Assembly (NCBI RefSeq): GCF_000379605.1 | Contig: NZ_KB902635.1 | Location: 20,592 to 84,591, forward strand | DNA: 64,000 nt | Direction of reading: 5' to 3' | DNA from: Rhizobium giardinii bv. giardinii H152 | GTDB taxonomy: Bacteria; Pseudomonadota; Alphaproteobacteria; Rhizobiales; Rhizobiaceae | In this document: positions 45,933 to 57,826 of the stretch, piece by piece | Layout: each line of letters starts with the position of its first letter | How positions within the stretch are numbered: the stretch's first letter is position 1 | Notes under the pieces: model-generated | What the model was told of the DNA's origin: nothing | The model's input: only the letters and a program-made list of their open reading frames with translations | Databases searched by the model: none | Translations under genes and position numbers: made by a program

Positions 45933-46369
45933 CTCCCTTACCGATGAGAATTGACTGAAAATAAAAAAAAATCAATGAATTCTTAACCAAAGCCCAAGGG
46001 CGCGCGCAGACATGGTTAATTTTACCATGGCCTTATAGAGGACTCGCGCAGATTTCGAACTGTATCTGCCCTCGGTGCGCTGCTTTGTAAAAGTAATATT
46101 ATATTTTCATAAAATGAGCGAATAGCAATACGGAAAAAGTCCGCCACCGGTTTCAAATACCTTAATCTATTGAATTCATTTATTTTAATTTTTTGAAACT
46201 GACGATTGACCGATCCGCCCATCCCCGCATCGCCTGGCTTTTGATGGCAATCATGACATGCATCTTGCGGCGCCGACGCGTTTGGCGCTTAGCTCGGTAA
46301 GCCAGTTGAGCTAAATCTGTTTTTCTGTGGAAAACTGCGCCATATGCGGAAATTTTGTGCCAGTTTGGT
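45933..46369. other. A/T-rich intergenic region after pleD
   Basis: These 437 bp separate the sRNA candidate from the pleD stop. About 45955-46200 is much richer in A/T than the rest of the window, with an A9 run at 45963-45971 and long stretches of T and A near 46097-46195. A TTAGCTC/GAGCTAA hairpin (46289-46314) followed by ATCTGTTTTT could terminate plus-strand RNA. No ORF of note. Confidence 0.45.
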
Positions 46370-47737
46370 TCAGGCTGCAGCGGCAACCACCTGGTTCCTG
46401 CCGTTATTTTTGGCCTGATAGAGCGCGGTGTCAGCGCGCTTCAGCAGAGCCTCCGGCGTGTCGCCCCCCGGATTGAGCGTCGCTATTCCAAGGGACGCCG
46501 TTACCGATAGAACTGTATCGGTGTTCTGCAAGGAAAACGGCCTGTCCTCGACGATCGTGCGCAGCCGTTCGGCAATGGCGGCAGCCGCGTCTGCGGGTGT
46601 GTCGGGCATGACCAGGACGAACTCTTCGCCGCCAAACCGGCAGGCAAGATCGGCGCCGCGCACTGTCGAGCGAACCCGGTGGGCAAATTCGCGCAGCACC
46701 TCGTCGCCGGCGTCGTGCCCATAGGTATCGTTGACGCTCTTGAACCGGTCGATATCGGTGATGCAGATCGACAGGGGGCGGCCGCGTGCAATGGCGCGAT
46801 CGACCAGCAGCTTCAGGTGGCTGTCGAGATAGCGGCGATTATGCAGCCCGGTCAGCCCGTCGGTCACCGCAAGTTCGATTGTCTGTTTGACGCTGGTCCG
46901 AAGTCGGTCGTTGCAATGCTTGCGGCGGATCTGTGTCAGGCTGCGCGCGACGAGCTCGTTTGGATCGACCGGACGCATCAGATAATCGGTAACACCGAGA
47001 TCGAGCGCGCGCACGACCATTTCCTCATGCCCCTGCTCGGCAATCAGCAGGAGCGGAATATAGCGCGTGCGCTCCAGCGAACGGAGCTGGGAGCAGAGCC
47101 GCAGGGGGTCATAGTTGTCGAAATTCGAATTGACGATGACGAGATCGAAGCTGTTTTCGGCTGCCTCGAACAGTGCGGCCTGCGGATCGGACATCGCCGC
47201 CACTTCGGCGACGGGCTTGAGCGCGCGAACCAGCCGCTCCTGCGAGCTGCCGCGGCCATCGACCAACAGTACCTTGCCGACTTCGTCGGGTCGATCGGCA
47301 GACGTCAGGTCGGCCAGGCCGACGCTGTGCGCCGTTTCGGCGCGCAGACGCAGCTCATCGCTGACATTCTTCAACCGCACGAGGCTCTTGACCCGCGACA
47401 TCAGTTGCAGGTCGTTGACCGGTTTGGTGAGGAAATCGTCGGCACCGGCCTTCAGGCCGCGCACCCGGTCGGACGGCTGGTCGAGCGCCGTCACCATGAC
47501 GACGGGAATATGGGCCGTGCGGGTATTCGCTTTCAGGCGCTCGCAGACTTCGAAGCCGTCGATACCGGGCATCATGATGTCGAGCAGGATGAGATCGACC
47601 GGCTGCGCGTCGCAGATTGCCAGCGCTTGATAACCGTCGGAGGCCGTCAGCACGTCGAAATACTCGGCCAGGAGCCGCGCTTCCAGGAGCTTGACGTTGG
47701 CCGGTATGTCATCGACGACGAGAATACGCGCGGTCAT
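46370..47737 (-). CDS. pleD: Response regulator/diguanylate cyclase PleD
   Basis: The 455-residue protein makes cyclic di-GMP. Domains: REC1 (1-120) with phosphoacceptor Asp53 in LLDIMMP; REC2 (about 155-270), an adaptor lacking the acceptor aspartate (Asn at the corresponding VNSN); GGDEF domain (about 285-450) with active site GGEEF at 369-373 and product-inhibition site RGAD at 360-363. In Caulobacter phosphorylated PleD dimerises at the pole and drives flagellum loss and stalk formation. It follows divK by 84 bp on the same strand, the conserved arrangement. Confidence 0.96.
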   Translation of the reverse strand: MTARILVVDDIPANVKLLEARLLAEYFDVLTASDGYQALAICDAQPVDLILLDIMMPGIDGFEVCERLKANTRTAHIPVVMVTALDQPSDRVRGLKAGADDFLTKPVNDLQLMSRVKSLVRLKNVSDELRLRAETAHSVGLADLTSADRPDEVGKVLLVDGRGSSQERLVRALKPVAEVAAMSDPQAALFEAAENSFDLVIVNSNFDNYDPLRLCSQLRSLERTRYIPLLLIAEQGHEEMVVRALDLGVTDYLMRPVDPNELVARSLTQIRRKHCNDRLRTSVKQTIELAVTDGLTGLHNRRYLDSHLKLLVDRAIARGRPLSICITDIDRFKSVNDTYGHDAGDEVLREFAHRVRSTVRGADLACRFGGEEFVLVMPDTPADAAAAIAERLRTIVEDRPFSLQNTDTVLSVTASLGIATLNPGGDTPEALLKRADTALYQAKNNGRNQVVAAAA

Positions 47738-47821
47738 GCAATCTTTCCTGCCAATGGCGCCTGACGTTGCATCAAGCGCAAATCTCGTTGAAGGCGGCCT
47801 GCGGACGCCGCCCGGCGCGCA

Positions 47822-48193
47822 TCAGGCGTCACCCAAATAGGTTTTGATCGTTTCAATAAATTTCGGCACCGAAATCGGCTTGGAGACATAGGCCTCGCAG
47901 CCGCCCTGCCTGATTCGCTCCTCGTCGCCCTTCATGGCAAAGGCCGTGACGGCAATGACGGGGATGACATGCAATTCGTCATCTTCCTTCAGCCACTTGG
48001 TCACCTCGAGCCCGGAAACCTCCGGAAGCTGGATGTCCATCAAGATCAGGTCCGGGCGATGTTTTCGCGCAAGATCAAGGGCTTCCATACCGTTGCGGGT
48101 CTGGATGGTCGTGTAACCGGACGCCTCGATCAGGTCACGAAAGAGCTTCATATTCAGCTCGTTATCTTCAACTATCATCACCTGCTTGGGCAT
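47822..48193 (-). CDS. divK: Single-domain response regulator DivK
   Basis: This 123-residue receiver protein has phosphoacceptor Asp53 in LILMDIQLP, acidic EDN at 9-11, and the conserved Thr and Lys ([19 protein letters not shown]). In alphaproteobacteria DivK controls the DivL-CckA-CtrA pathway and asymmetric division. ATG 48193 gives the exact family start. Upstream of pleD, and divergent from DUF3572; no TTAA-N7-TTAA CtrA box was seen in the gap. Confidence 0.96.
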   Translation of the reverse strand: MPKQVMIVEDNELNMKLFRDLIEASGYTTIQTRNGMEALDLARKHRPDLILMDIQLPEVSGLEVTKWLKEDDELHVIPVIAVTAFAMKGDEERIRQGGCEAYVSKPISVPKFIETIKTYLGDA

Positions 48194-48321
48194 TTCGATC
48201 CCTTGTTTTGCGGCTCCGGCTTGCAAGCCCGGCGCATCCAGATAAGTTGCGCGCGGACGATTTCACCTGTTCCCGGAAACCTGATGCTAGAGCTATTTGG
48301 TTGAAAAACAGGTAATATTCG

Positions 48322-48627
48322 GTGGAAAAATCACCTGAACGAGACATAGGAAAGACGCCTTTGACAGCCGCGGAAGAAACAGCCATCGCCATCCTTTCGT
48401 GGCTGGCAAACGAGCCGGAACTGCTGGGCCGTTTCCTGGCGTTGACAGGCACCGATCCGTCCTCTTTGCGCCATGCCGCGGCCGATCCCGGCTTCCTGGC
48501 GGGGGTCGTCGATTTCCTGATGGGCCATGAACCGACGCTGCTTGCCTTCTGCGCGGCGACCAGCACCCGGCCCGAAGACGTGGTGCGGGCACATATGGTG
48601 CTGTCCGGTCCGTCCGGAGACTTCTGA
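48322..48627 (+). CDS. DUF3572 family protein
   Basis: The 101-residue helical protein matches DUF3572, an alphaproteobacterial family: AAEETAIAILSWLANEPELLGRFLALTG, a middle LRHAAADPGFLAGVVDFLMGHEP, and a C-terminal RPEDVVRAHMVLSG. No enzyme motif is seen and function is unknown. The start is GTG at 48322, divergent from divK. Two bases separate it from the next gene. Confidence 0.85.
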   Translation: MEKSPERDIGKTPLTAAEETAIAILSWLANEPELLGRFLALTGTDPSSLRHAAADPGFLAGVVDFLMGHEPTLLAFCAATSTRPEDVVRAHMVLSGPSGDF

Positions 48628-48629
48628 CG

Positions 48630-49271
48630 ATGGCCGAACTGCTCGACCTCAACCATGTCCGGCTGACGAACCGGCCGTTGATTGTTTGCGATATCGACGA
48701 GGTGGTGCTCGAGTTCCTGACACCGTTCCGCGATTTCCTGCGCTCGCGCGGCCACGACCTGCTGCCGCGATCGTTCCGCCTGCATGGCAACATCGTGCAC
48801 CTGGACAGCGGCGAAGCGCTCGCCGAAGATCTGGTCTCCGCCCTGCAGGAGGAGTTCTTCTTGCGGCAGGCGGAGTGGCAGATGCCGGCGGAGCTTGCGG
48901 TCGAGACGCTGGCCGAACTCGCGGGCGAGGCGGACATCGTTTTCCTGACGGCCATGCCTCCTCGCCACGCCACGGTTCGCCGCGCTCTGCTTGACCGTTT
49001 CAGGCTCAACTATCCGCTGCTTGCCAGCGAAGAAGCCAAGGGTCCCATCGTCAAGCGACTGCAGGCCGGGCGCGGGGTGCCCTTCGCGTTCATCGACGAT
49101 ATCTGGCGTAATCTTCATTCCGTTCGCGAACACGCCCCGGACTGCCTTCTCGTCAACCTGATGGTCAATGCCGATTTTCGGGCGCTTGCGCCGGATCCGG
49201 GAGAAGGCATCAGCAAAGCCGGTGACTGGGCCGACGTCGCGCGGATCGTCCGCGCCCACATTTCCCGCTAG
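48630..49271 (+). CDS. HAD-superfamily-like protein
   Basis: The 213-residue protein has a HAD-type first motif ICDIDEVVLEF near residues 20-30 (D-x-D) and a second-motif-like FLTAMPPRH near 109-117, with FIDDIW near 152 as the acidic third motif. This suggests phosphatase activity of unknown substrate. It is 2 nt downstream of the DUF3572 gene, in an operon with it. The family is common in rhizobia without assigned function. Confidence 0.75.
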   Translation: MAELLDLNHVRLTNRPLIVCDIDEVVLEFLTPFRDFLRSRGHDLLPRSFRLHGNIVHLDSGEALAEDLVSALQEEFFLRQAEWQMPAELAVETLAELAGEADIVFLTAMPPRHATVRRALLDRFRLNYPLLASEEAKGPIVKRLQAGRGVPFAFIDDIWRNLHSVREHAPDCLLVNLMVNADFRALAPDPGEGISKAGDWADVARIVRAHISR

Positions 49272-49288
49272 CGTCCGCGTCGTTTCCA

Positions 49289-49876
49289 TCAGCGCAGCTC
49301 CAACCGCATCAGCGGGCGTCCATCCTTGCGTCTGGCCACCTCGGCAAAACCGGCGGCCTCGAAAACGCGTGTCGAACCGACATAAAGCCCGATCGATTTC
49401 GACTGCTTGGTCCTGTCGATCGGACAGGCCTCGAGAACGCGTGCCGCATTGTCCCTGGCAAAGGCGATGGCTTGCGCCAGCATTCTATGGCTCATCCCCT
49501 TCCCGCGCGCGGCGCGCGGCATGTAGAAGCAGCTGACAGCCCAGACTGCGGGATCCGTCGCGTCCTCGGGCGCCAGCGGCCGCGATACCGTTTTCGGCGA
49601 GTTCCATTGCGGCAGGTCCGCGCGGGGGCCGACCTGCACCCAGGCGATCGCCTGCCCGCCGCGATAGCCGAGAAGGCCGGGCGGCGGCCCTTGAGCCACG
49701 CGATCGTGCATGAATATCCGCCTGGCATCCGCATTCATTGCCTGGCGCTCTTTCGCGGAAACCCGAAAATAGGTGCACCAGCAGCCGTAGCAGGCGCCCT
49801 GCGGTCCGAAAAGCATCGCAAAATCATCCCAACGATCCGGCGTCAGCGGCCGTGCTTCAACATCCTCCGGCGTCAC
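49289..49876 (-). CDS. GNAT-family N-acetyltransferase
   Basis: The product of about 195 residues has an N-terminal GACYGCWCTYFR segment typical of a distinct GNAT group, motif A MPRAARGKGMSHRMLAQA and a C-terminal RVFEAAGFAEVARR. GTG 49876 is preceded by AAGGGAAGGGG and is preferred to ATG 49939, which would place the start inside the LexA box of dinB. Substrate unknown; convergent with the HAD gene. Confidence 0.82.
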   Translation of the reverse strand: MTPEDVEARPLTPDRWDDFAMLFGPQGACYGCWCTYFRVSAKERQAMNADARRIFMHDRVAQGPPPGLLGYRGGQAIAWVQVGPRADLPQWNSPKTVSRPLAPEDATDPAVWAVSCFYMPRAARGKGMSHRMLAQAIAFARDNAARVLEACPIDRTKQSKSIGLYVGSTRVFEAAGFAEVARRKDGRPLMRLELR

Positions 49877-49930
49877 GTTCCCCTTCCCTTTCGTCTTGAG
49901 ACTCGGCAGTTTACGGCGTAACCTGAAATC

Positions 49931-49945
49931 GTTCAACATTTGTTC
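49931..49945 (+). promoter_or_regulatory. LexA box of dinB
   Basis: GTTC-N7-GTTC (GTTC at 49931-49934 and 49942-49945), the alphaproteobacterial SOS operator, ends 5 bp before the dinB start codon. Repression by LexA here would block dinB transcription initiation or elongation until RecA-induced LexA cleavage. Confidence 0.85.
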
Positions 49946-49950
49946 TCATC

Positions 49951-51240
49951 ATGACCGCAAACGAAGCCGCCATCCCGGGTTTTTGCCGCGACTGCTTGCA
50001 CCAGGCGACGGGCGCACGACGTTGTTCTGCCTGCGGCAGCCCGCGGCTCATCTACCATGCAGAACTCCACCAGCTGACGCTTGCGCATATCGATTGCGAC
50101 GCATTCTATGCGTCCGTCGAGAAACGCGACAATCCGGATCTCGCCGACAAGCCGGTGATCATTGGCGGCGGCAAGCGCGGTGTCGTCTCTACCGCCTGCT
50201 ATATCGCCCGCATCCACGGCGTGCGCTCCGCCATGCCGATGTTCAAGGCGCTGGAGGCCTGCCCGCAGGCGGTCGTCATCAAACCGGACATGGAGAAATA
50301 TGTCCGGGTCGGCCGGCAGGTCCGCACGCTGATGCAGGAACTCACGCCCCTCGTGCAGCCGCTGTCCATCGACGAGGCCTTCCTGGAGCTCAAGGGCACG
50401 GAGCGGCTGCATCACGATCCCCCTGCCCGGACGCTTGCCAGGTTCGCCCGCCGCGTCGAGCAGGAGATCGGCATCACCGTCTCGGTCGGCCTCTCCTATT
50501 GCAAGTTCCTCGCCAAGGTCGCCTCCGACCTGCAGAAGCCGCGCGGCTTTTCGGTCATCGGCGCTGCCGAGGCCTTGGATTTCCTCAAGGAGAAACCAGT
50601 CACGTTGATCTGGGGTGTCGGCAAGGCCTTTGCCGCGACGCTGGAGCGCGACGGCATCCGCACCATAGGCCAGCTGCAGACGATGGAAGAAACCGAGCTG
50701 ATGAAGCGCTACGGCACGATGGGCCAGCGCCTCTATCGCCTATCGCGCGGCCAGGACGAACGCACCGTGGAAATAAACGGCGAAGCCAAAAGCGTTTCCT
50801 CCGAAACCACCTTCAACGACGATCTCTGCGACTATGACGACCTGGTTGCGCATCTGCGCGGGCTGAGCGAGCAGGTGGCGCACCGGTTGAGGAAGGCCGA
50901 TATCGCCGGCCAGACCGTCGTCTTGAAGCTGAAGACCGCCGACTTCAAGACCCGGACGCGCAACCGCCGCCTCGACAGCCCGACCCGGCTCGCCGACCGC
51001 ATCTTCCGCACCGGCATGCAGCTTCTCGACAGGGAAACCGACGGCACGAGATTCCGCCTGATCGGTATCGGCGTCACTGATCTTTCCGATACGGACCTCG
51101 CCGACCCGCCGGACCTGGTGGATGCCCAGGCCACCCGGCGGGCCGCGGCGGAAGCGGCGATCAACGCGCTGCGCGACAAGTTCGGCAAGGCGACGGTCGA
51201 GACCGGCTATACCTTCGGCAAGGGCCGGCGCGAGCGGTAG
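49951..51240 (+). CDS. dinB: DNA polymerase IV with N-terminal zinc-ribbon
   Basis: The 429-residue Y-family polymerase carries out translesion synthesis. Catalytic motifs are [12 protein letters not shown] near residue 46 and [10 protein letters not shown] near 136; the little-finger domain fills about 285-400. It begins with an extra segment of about 40 residues having two CxxC pairs (Cys12, 15, 25, 28), typical of a rhizobial DinB subgroup. The LexA box ends only 5 bp before the start. Confidence 0.95.
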   Translation: MTANEAAIPGFCRDCLHQATGARRCSACGSPRLIYHAELHQLTLAHIDCDAFYASVEKRDNPDLADKPVIIGGGKRGVVSTACYIARIHGVRSAMPMFKALEACPQAVVIKPDMEKYVRVGRQVRTLMQELTPLVQPLSIDEAFLELKGTERLHHDPPARTLARFARRVEQEIGITVSVGLSYCKFLAKVASDLQKPRGFSVIGAAEALDFLKEKPVTLIWGVGKAFAATLERDGIRTIGQLQTMEETELMKRYGTMGQRLYRLSRGQDERTVEINGEAKSVSSETTFNDDLCDYDDLVAHLRGLSEQVAHRLRKADIAGQTVVLKLKTADFKTRTRNRRLDSPTRLADRIFRTGMQLLDRETDGTRFRLIGIGVTDLSDTDLADPPDLVDAQATRRAAAEAAINALRDKFGKATVETGYTFGKGRRER

Positions 51241-51332
51241 CGCAATCAGCGCGTGTTCCAAGCGGAACAGCAAAGTTTCCTTAAATCTCTCAGGCTAGGC
51301 TCATCCTTCGTTTCCTGCGTCCGGATGTGTTC

Positions 51333-52562
51333 ATGGTTTTGCGTCTCGCATTTGGCATCGGCCTTGTCCTTGCCCTCTCCGCCAGCACTGCACTTGCGGC
51401 CGATAACCCGGCTCCGTTGCAGATCGTCGTCTCCAAGGATCAGCAATCGCTGGTCGTCTATGACGGCGACACGGTGATCGCCACCTCCAACGTCTCGACG
51501 GGCAAGGCCGGCCATTCGACGCCGACCGGCATCTTCTCCATTCTGGAAAAGCGGCGCTTCCACAAGTCGAACATCTATTCGAACGCACCGATGCCCTTCA
51601 TGCAGCGGTTGACCTGGTCGGGCATTGCCCTGCATGCGTCGAACCACGTTCCGGCCTATCCCGCATCCCACGGCTGCGTGCGGATGCCGGAGGATTTCGC
51701 CAGGCACCTGTTCAAGATGACCGGCCGCGGCGCGCATGTGCTGATCTCCGACCGCCAGTTGACCCCTGCCGCCATCGCCGATCCCTTTCTTTTTCAGCCG
51801 ACAGCGTCAGAACCCGCACTGCTCTCGGACGTACCCCTGCGACCCAGCGTCTCGCAGGTCCATTCAAAAGCCGTCGAGGTCGCGACGGTCGAGCCGAGCC
51901 CGCTCAAGGCGGCGCCCCTCGCGAATGGCGATGAGCCACCGATCCGCATGCTGATCACCCGTCGCGGCGAGCGCGAGATCACGCTCGATGTCCAGGCACT
52001 GCTCAACGGACGCGGCTATGCTGTCGGTATCCCGGACGGCTATGCCGGCCCTCTGACCGTCGAAGCCATCAAAGCCTTCCAGACAGCGGAAAACCTTGCC
52101 GTCGACGGCAAGATGACGCCCACTTTCGTCGAAGCGCTCTATGCCAAGGCCGGCAAGGGCAAGCCGCCGAACGGCCAGCTTCTCGTGCGCCGCGATTTCA
52201 CGCCACTGTTTGCGACGCCGGTGGTGATCGCGCAGCCCGAAATCGCGCTCGGCACGCATTTCCTGCAGTTCCAGAACATCGATGCTTCGACCGGCAAGGG
52301 CGAGTGGTTCGCCATGACGCTCGACAACGCCGTGCCCGGCCCGATGAAGAAACGACTGGGCATCACCGTGGAAGAGGATGCGATGGCGTTCAACGCCATC
52401 CAGCGCACCATGAGCCGCATCGCCATCCCGGAGGATGCACGCCGGCGGATCAACGACTTGCTGACCGAAGGATCGTCGCTGACCATCTCCGACATGGGCA
52501 TCGGGCAGGAAACCGGCGACGGCACCGACTTCGTGACGATCACGCGCGCCCCGAAATCCTGA
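51333..52562 (+). CDS. L,D-transpeptidase with peptidoglycan-binding domain
   Basis: The protein of about 409 residues has a signal peptide (about 1-23), a YkuD domain (about 28-150) with the catalytic SHGCVRMP (His113, Cys115), and a C-terminal PG_binding_1 domain (about 220-270, LDVQALLNGRGY) plus an extra domain of unknown type. It forms 3-3 cross-links or anchors proteins to peptidoglycan. Rhizobiales with polar growth carry many such enzymes. GGA 7 nt before ATG 51333 favours it over GTG 51327. Confidence 0.92.
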   Translation: MVLRLAFGIGLVLALSASTALAADNPAPLQIVVSKDQQSLVVYDGDTVIATSNVSTGKAGHSTPTGIFSILEKRRFHKSNIYSNAPMPFMQRLTWSGIALHASNHVPAYPASHGCVRMPEDFARHLFKMTGRGAHVLISDRQLTPAAIADPFLFQPTASEPALLSDVPLRPSVSQVHSKAVEVATVEPSPLKAAPLANGDEPPIRMLITRRGEREITLDVQALLNGRGYAVGIPDGYAGPLTVEAIKAFQTAENLAVDGKMTPTFVEALYAKAGKGKPPNGQLLVRRDFTPLFATPVVIAQPEIALGTHFLQFQNIDASTGKGEWFAMTLDNAVPGPMKKRLGITVEEDAMAFNAIQRTMSRIAIPEDARRRINDLLTEGSSLTISDMGIGQETGDGTDFVTITRAPKS

Positions 52563-52581
52563 GCCGAACTGCGGCTTGCCG

Positions 52582-56073
<3,492 letters not shown>

Positions 56074-56241
56074 CGCACACCCCGATTCCCGTAAGGGCCG
56101 CAGGATATCCCGTTTCCTTCCGCCGATGTCCACATTTCATCCGCCGCACGCCGGCTTTTTCATGCGGCCTGCGGCTTGTCCACAGCCCGGCGCGGCGCGC
56201 CACGCTGCCGCATCGGCAAAGCTGCAACGAAGCCTGGCGTG

Positions 56242-56328
56242 TCACATGCCCATGACGATGATCGAAAAGCTGGCAACGAACATGGCGACTGAGGTGAAAG
56301 CAGCGAGGTCCCGAAGAAAGTCAGTCAT
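56242..56328 (-). CDS. 28-residue SOS-controlled membrane peptide (SidA-like by context)
   Basis: The ORF MTDFLRDLAAFT... has 28 residues: a polar N-terminus with one Arg and two Asp, then one hydrophobic helix of about 18 residues (SVAMFVASFSIIVMGM). GGAG 7 nt before ATG 56328 is a good ribosome site. Its promoter carries overlapping LexA boxes (56352-56377). In Caulobacter the 29-residue SidA is an SOS-induced membrane peptide blocking division; size, topology and control match, but I cannot claim homology. It could also be a leader for dnaE. Nothing else in the gap would need such control. Confidence 0.7.
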   Translation of the reverse strand: MTDFLRDLAAFTSVAMFVASFSIIVMGM

Positions 56329-56351
56329 TGCACGGCTCCTTTTTCCGTTAT

Positions 56352-56386
56352 GTTCTCACTATGTTCTATTTATGTTCACTCGTCAA
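56352..56386 (-). promoter_or_regulatory. LexA-regulated promoter of the 28-residue peptide
   Basis: In minus orientation TTGACG (complement 56381-56386), 17-bp spacer and CATAGT (complement 56358-56363) form a sigma70-type promoter. Three GTTC half-sites at 56352, 56363 and 56374 form two overlapping GTTC-N7-GTTC boxes that cover the spacer and -10. The plus orientation reads GTTC-N7-GTTC-N7-GTTC. Confidence 0.85.
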
Positions 56387-56527
56387 CCGACAACAGCGGA
56401 TCTCCCTTTCGGCGCTGATGAGATGGTAAACAGTTTCAATCTGGCCCTCCTCCCAGAGCGAGTGACCTCTGGACGCCTTCAGGCAAGCCGATTAGTCTCG
56501 CGCCGATAACAATCGAGGGGTGAAGAA

Positions 56528-57109
56528 ATGAGGCTGCCACTGGCCGTCATGACGGCGTTTATCGGCCTTTGCGCGACTGCGGCGCAGGCTGCCGAAGCAA
56601 TCGATCCGGACCGCATCGTGTCGGCCGCCACCGGCGACTGGGACAAGGACGGCAGCTCGGACCTGGCGATGCTGGTTTCAGCGCCTGAGGGCAGCGACCA
56701 GGATCACGCAGTCTATATCTATCTCGATGACGGTGACACCGCGCGGCTGAAGCTGAAAACCGTGGCGCCGAACAAGGTCTGGGGAGACGTGATCATGGCC
56801 GGCCGAGCCCCCTCGATCGCCGCCTTGCCGAACGGCTCGATCCTGATCACGTCGCACAACGATTCCATCGGCCGCGACCGCTGGGAACAGAAGCTGACCG
56901 TCGCCTACCGCAATTTCGATTTCGTCGTCGCCGGATACACCTATTCGTCCTACGACACGCTCGATCTCGACAACACCACTGACTGCGATTTCAACGTGCT
57001 CACCGGCAAGGGCAAGAGCAACGGCAAGCCGGTCGCCACCAAGGGCGAAATCGTGCTGCTGAAAGATTGGTCGGACGATCGCGGCCAGTCGGTCTGTGGC
57101 AACGAATAG
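56528..57109 (+). CDS. Secreted protein with VCBS/FG-GAP-like calcium motif
   Basis: The 193-residue product has a signal peptide (about 1-21) and a beta-rich domain with TGDWDKDGSSDLAML (D-x-D-x-D-G-type calcium loop) and a downstream conserved region SAATGDW/IYLDDGDTA. A cysteine pair lies near the C-terminus (CDFNVL, SVCGNE). Function unknown; periplasmic. ATG 56528 follows GGGGTGAAGAA. Confidence 0.75.
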   Translation: MRLPLAVMTAFIGLCATAAQAAEAIDPDRIVSAATGDWDKDGSSDLAMLVSAPEGSDQDHAVYIYLDDGDTARLKLKTVAPNKVWGDVIMAGRAPSIAALPNGSILITSHNDSIGRDRWEQKLTVAYRNFDFVVAGYTYSSYDTLDLDNTTDCDFNVLTGKGKSNGKPVATKGEIVLLKDWSDDRGQSVCGNE

Positions 57110-57124
57110 CTGCCTTGTCGCGCC

Positions 57125-57808
57125 CTAAAGCTCCACGACCTTGCCGTCTTCGATGGTGACCCGGCGGTCCATGCGCGCGGCGAGGTCGTAGTTGTGCGTC
57201 GCGATCATGGCGGCGAGGCCGGACTGACGCACCAACGCTTCCAGGGCATCGAAGACATAGCCGGCGGTTTCGGGATCAAGATTGCCCGTCGGTTCGTCGG
57301 CGAGCAGCACGAGCGGCGCATTGGCCACGGCTCGGGCGATCGCCACGCGCTGCTGTTCACCACCGGAGAGTTCCGAGGGACGGTGCTCGGCGCGATGGCC
57401 GATGCGCATGTAGTCGAGCAAGGCCGCGGCCCGCTCGCGCGCCTCGGCCTTGTTGAGGCCGGCGATCAGCTGCGGCATCATGATGTTTTCGATGGCGGTA
57501 AATTCCGGCAGCAGGTGGTGGAACTGATAGACGAAGCCGATATCGTTGCGACGGATCGCCGTGCGCTGTTCGTCGCCGAGGGCGCCGCAGGACTGGCCAT
57601 TGATGAACACCTCGCCGGCATCCGGCCGCTCGAGCAGCCCTGCCAGATGCAGGAGCGTCGACTTGCCGGTGCCGGACGGCGCAACGAGCGCGACCGTCTG
57701 CCCCCCGTGCAGGGAAAAGTCCGCGCCCTTGAGGATCGACAGAACGCCCTCGCCCTGGGTGTAATGACGCTCGACGCCGGAAAGCTGCAATGCCACGCGC
57801 GCATTCAT
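57125..57808 (-). CDS. lolD: Lipoprotein-releasing ABC transporter ATP-binding protein LolD
   Basis: The 227-residue ATPase powers extraction of outer-membrane lipoproteins by LolCE. It has Walker A PSGTGKS (44-50, with Ala before the Pro where Gly is usual), signature [14 protein letters not shown] and Walker [13 protein letters not shown]. It is 18 bp downstream of the permease gene on the same strand. Confidence 0.93.
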   Translation of the reverse strand: MNARVALQLSGVERHYTQGEGVLSILKGADFSLHGGQTVALVAPSGTGKSTLLHLAGLLERPDAGEVFINGQSCGALGDEQRTAIRRNDIGFVYQFHHLLPEFTAIENIMMPQLIAGLNKAEARERAAALLDYMRIGHRAEHRPSELSGGEQQRVAIARAVANAPLVLLADEPTGNLDPETAGYVFDALEALVRQSGLAAMIATHNYDLAARMDRRVTIEDGKVVEL

Positions 57809-57826
57809 CGTGTCTGTATTCCTTGT

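Noticed and set aside
45975-46025. TTAA motifs near pleD/divK suggesting a CtrA site
   Set aside because: Spacing does not fit TTAA-N7-TTAA and the site is at the 3' end of pleD, not upstream of divK.
56372-56509. 45-codon plus-strand ORF next to the LexA boxes
   Set aside because: Its start overlaps the operator, no ribosome site precedes it, and the sequence has no membrane or domain pattern.
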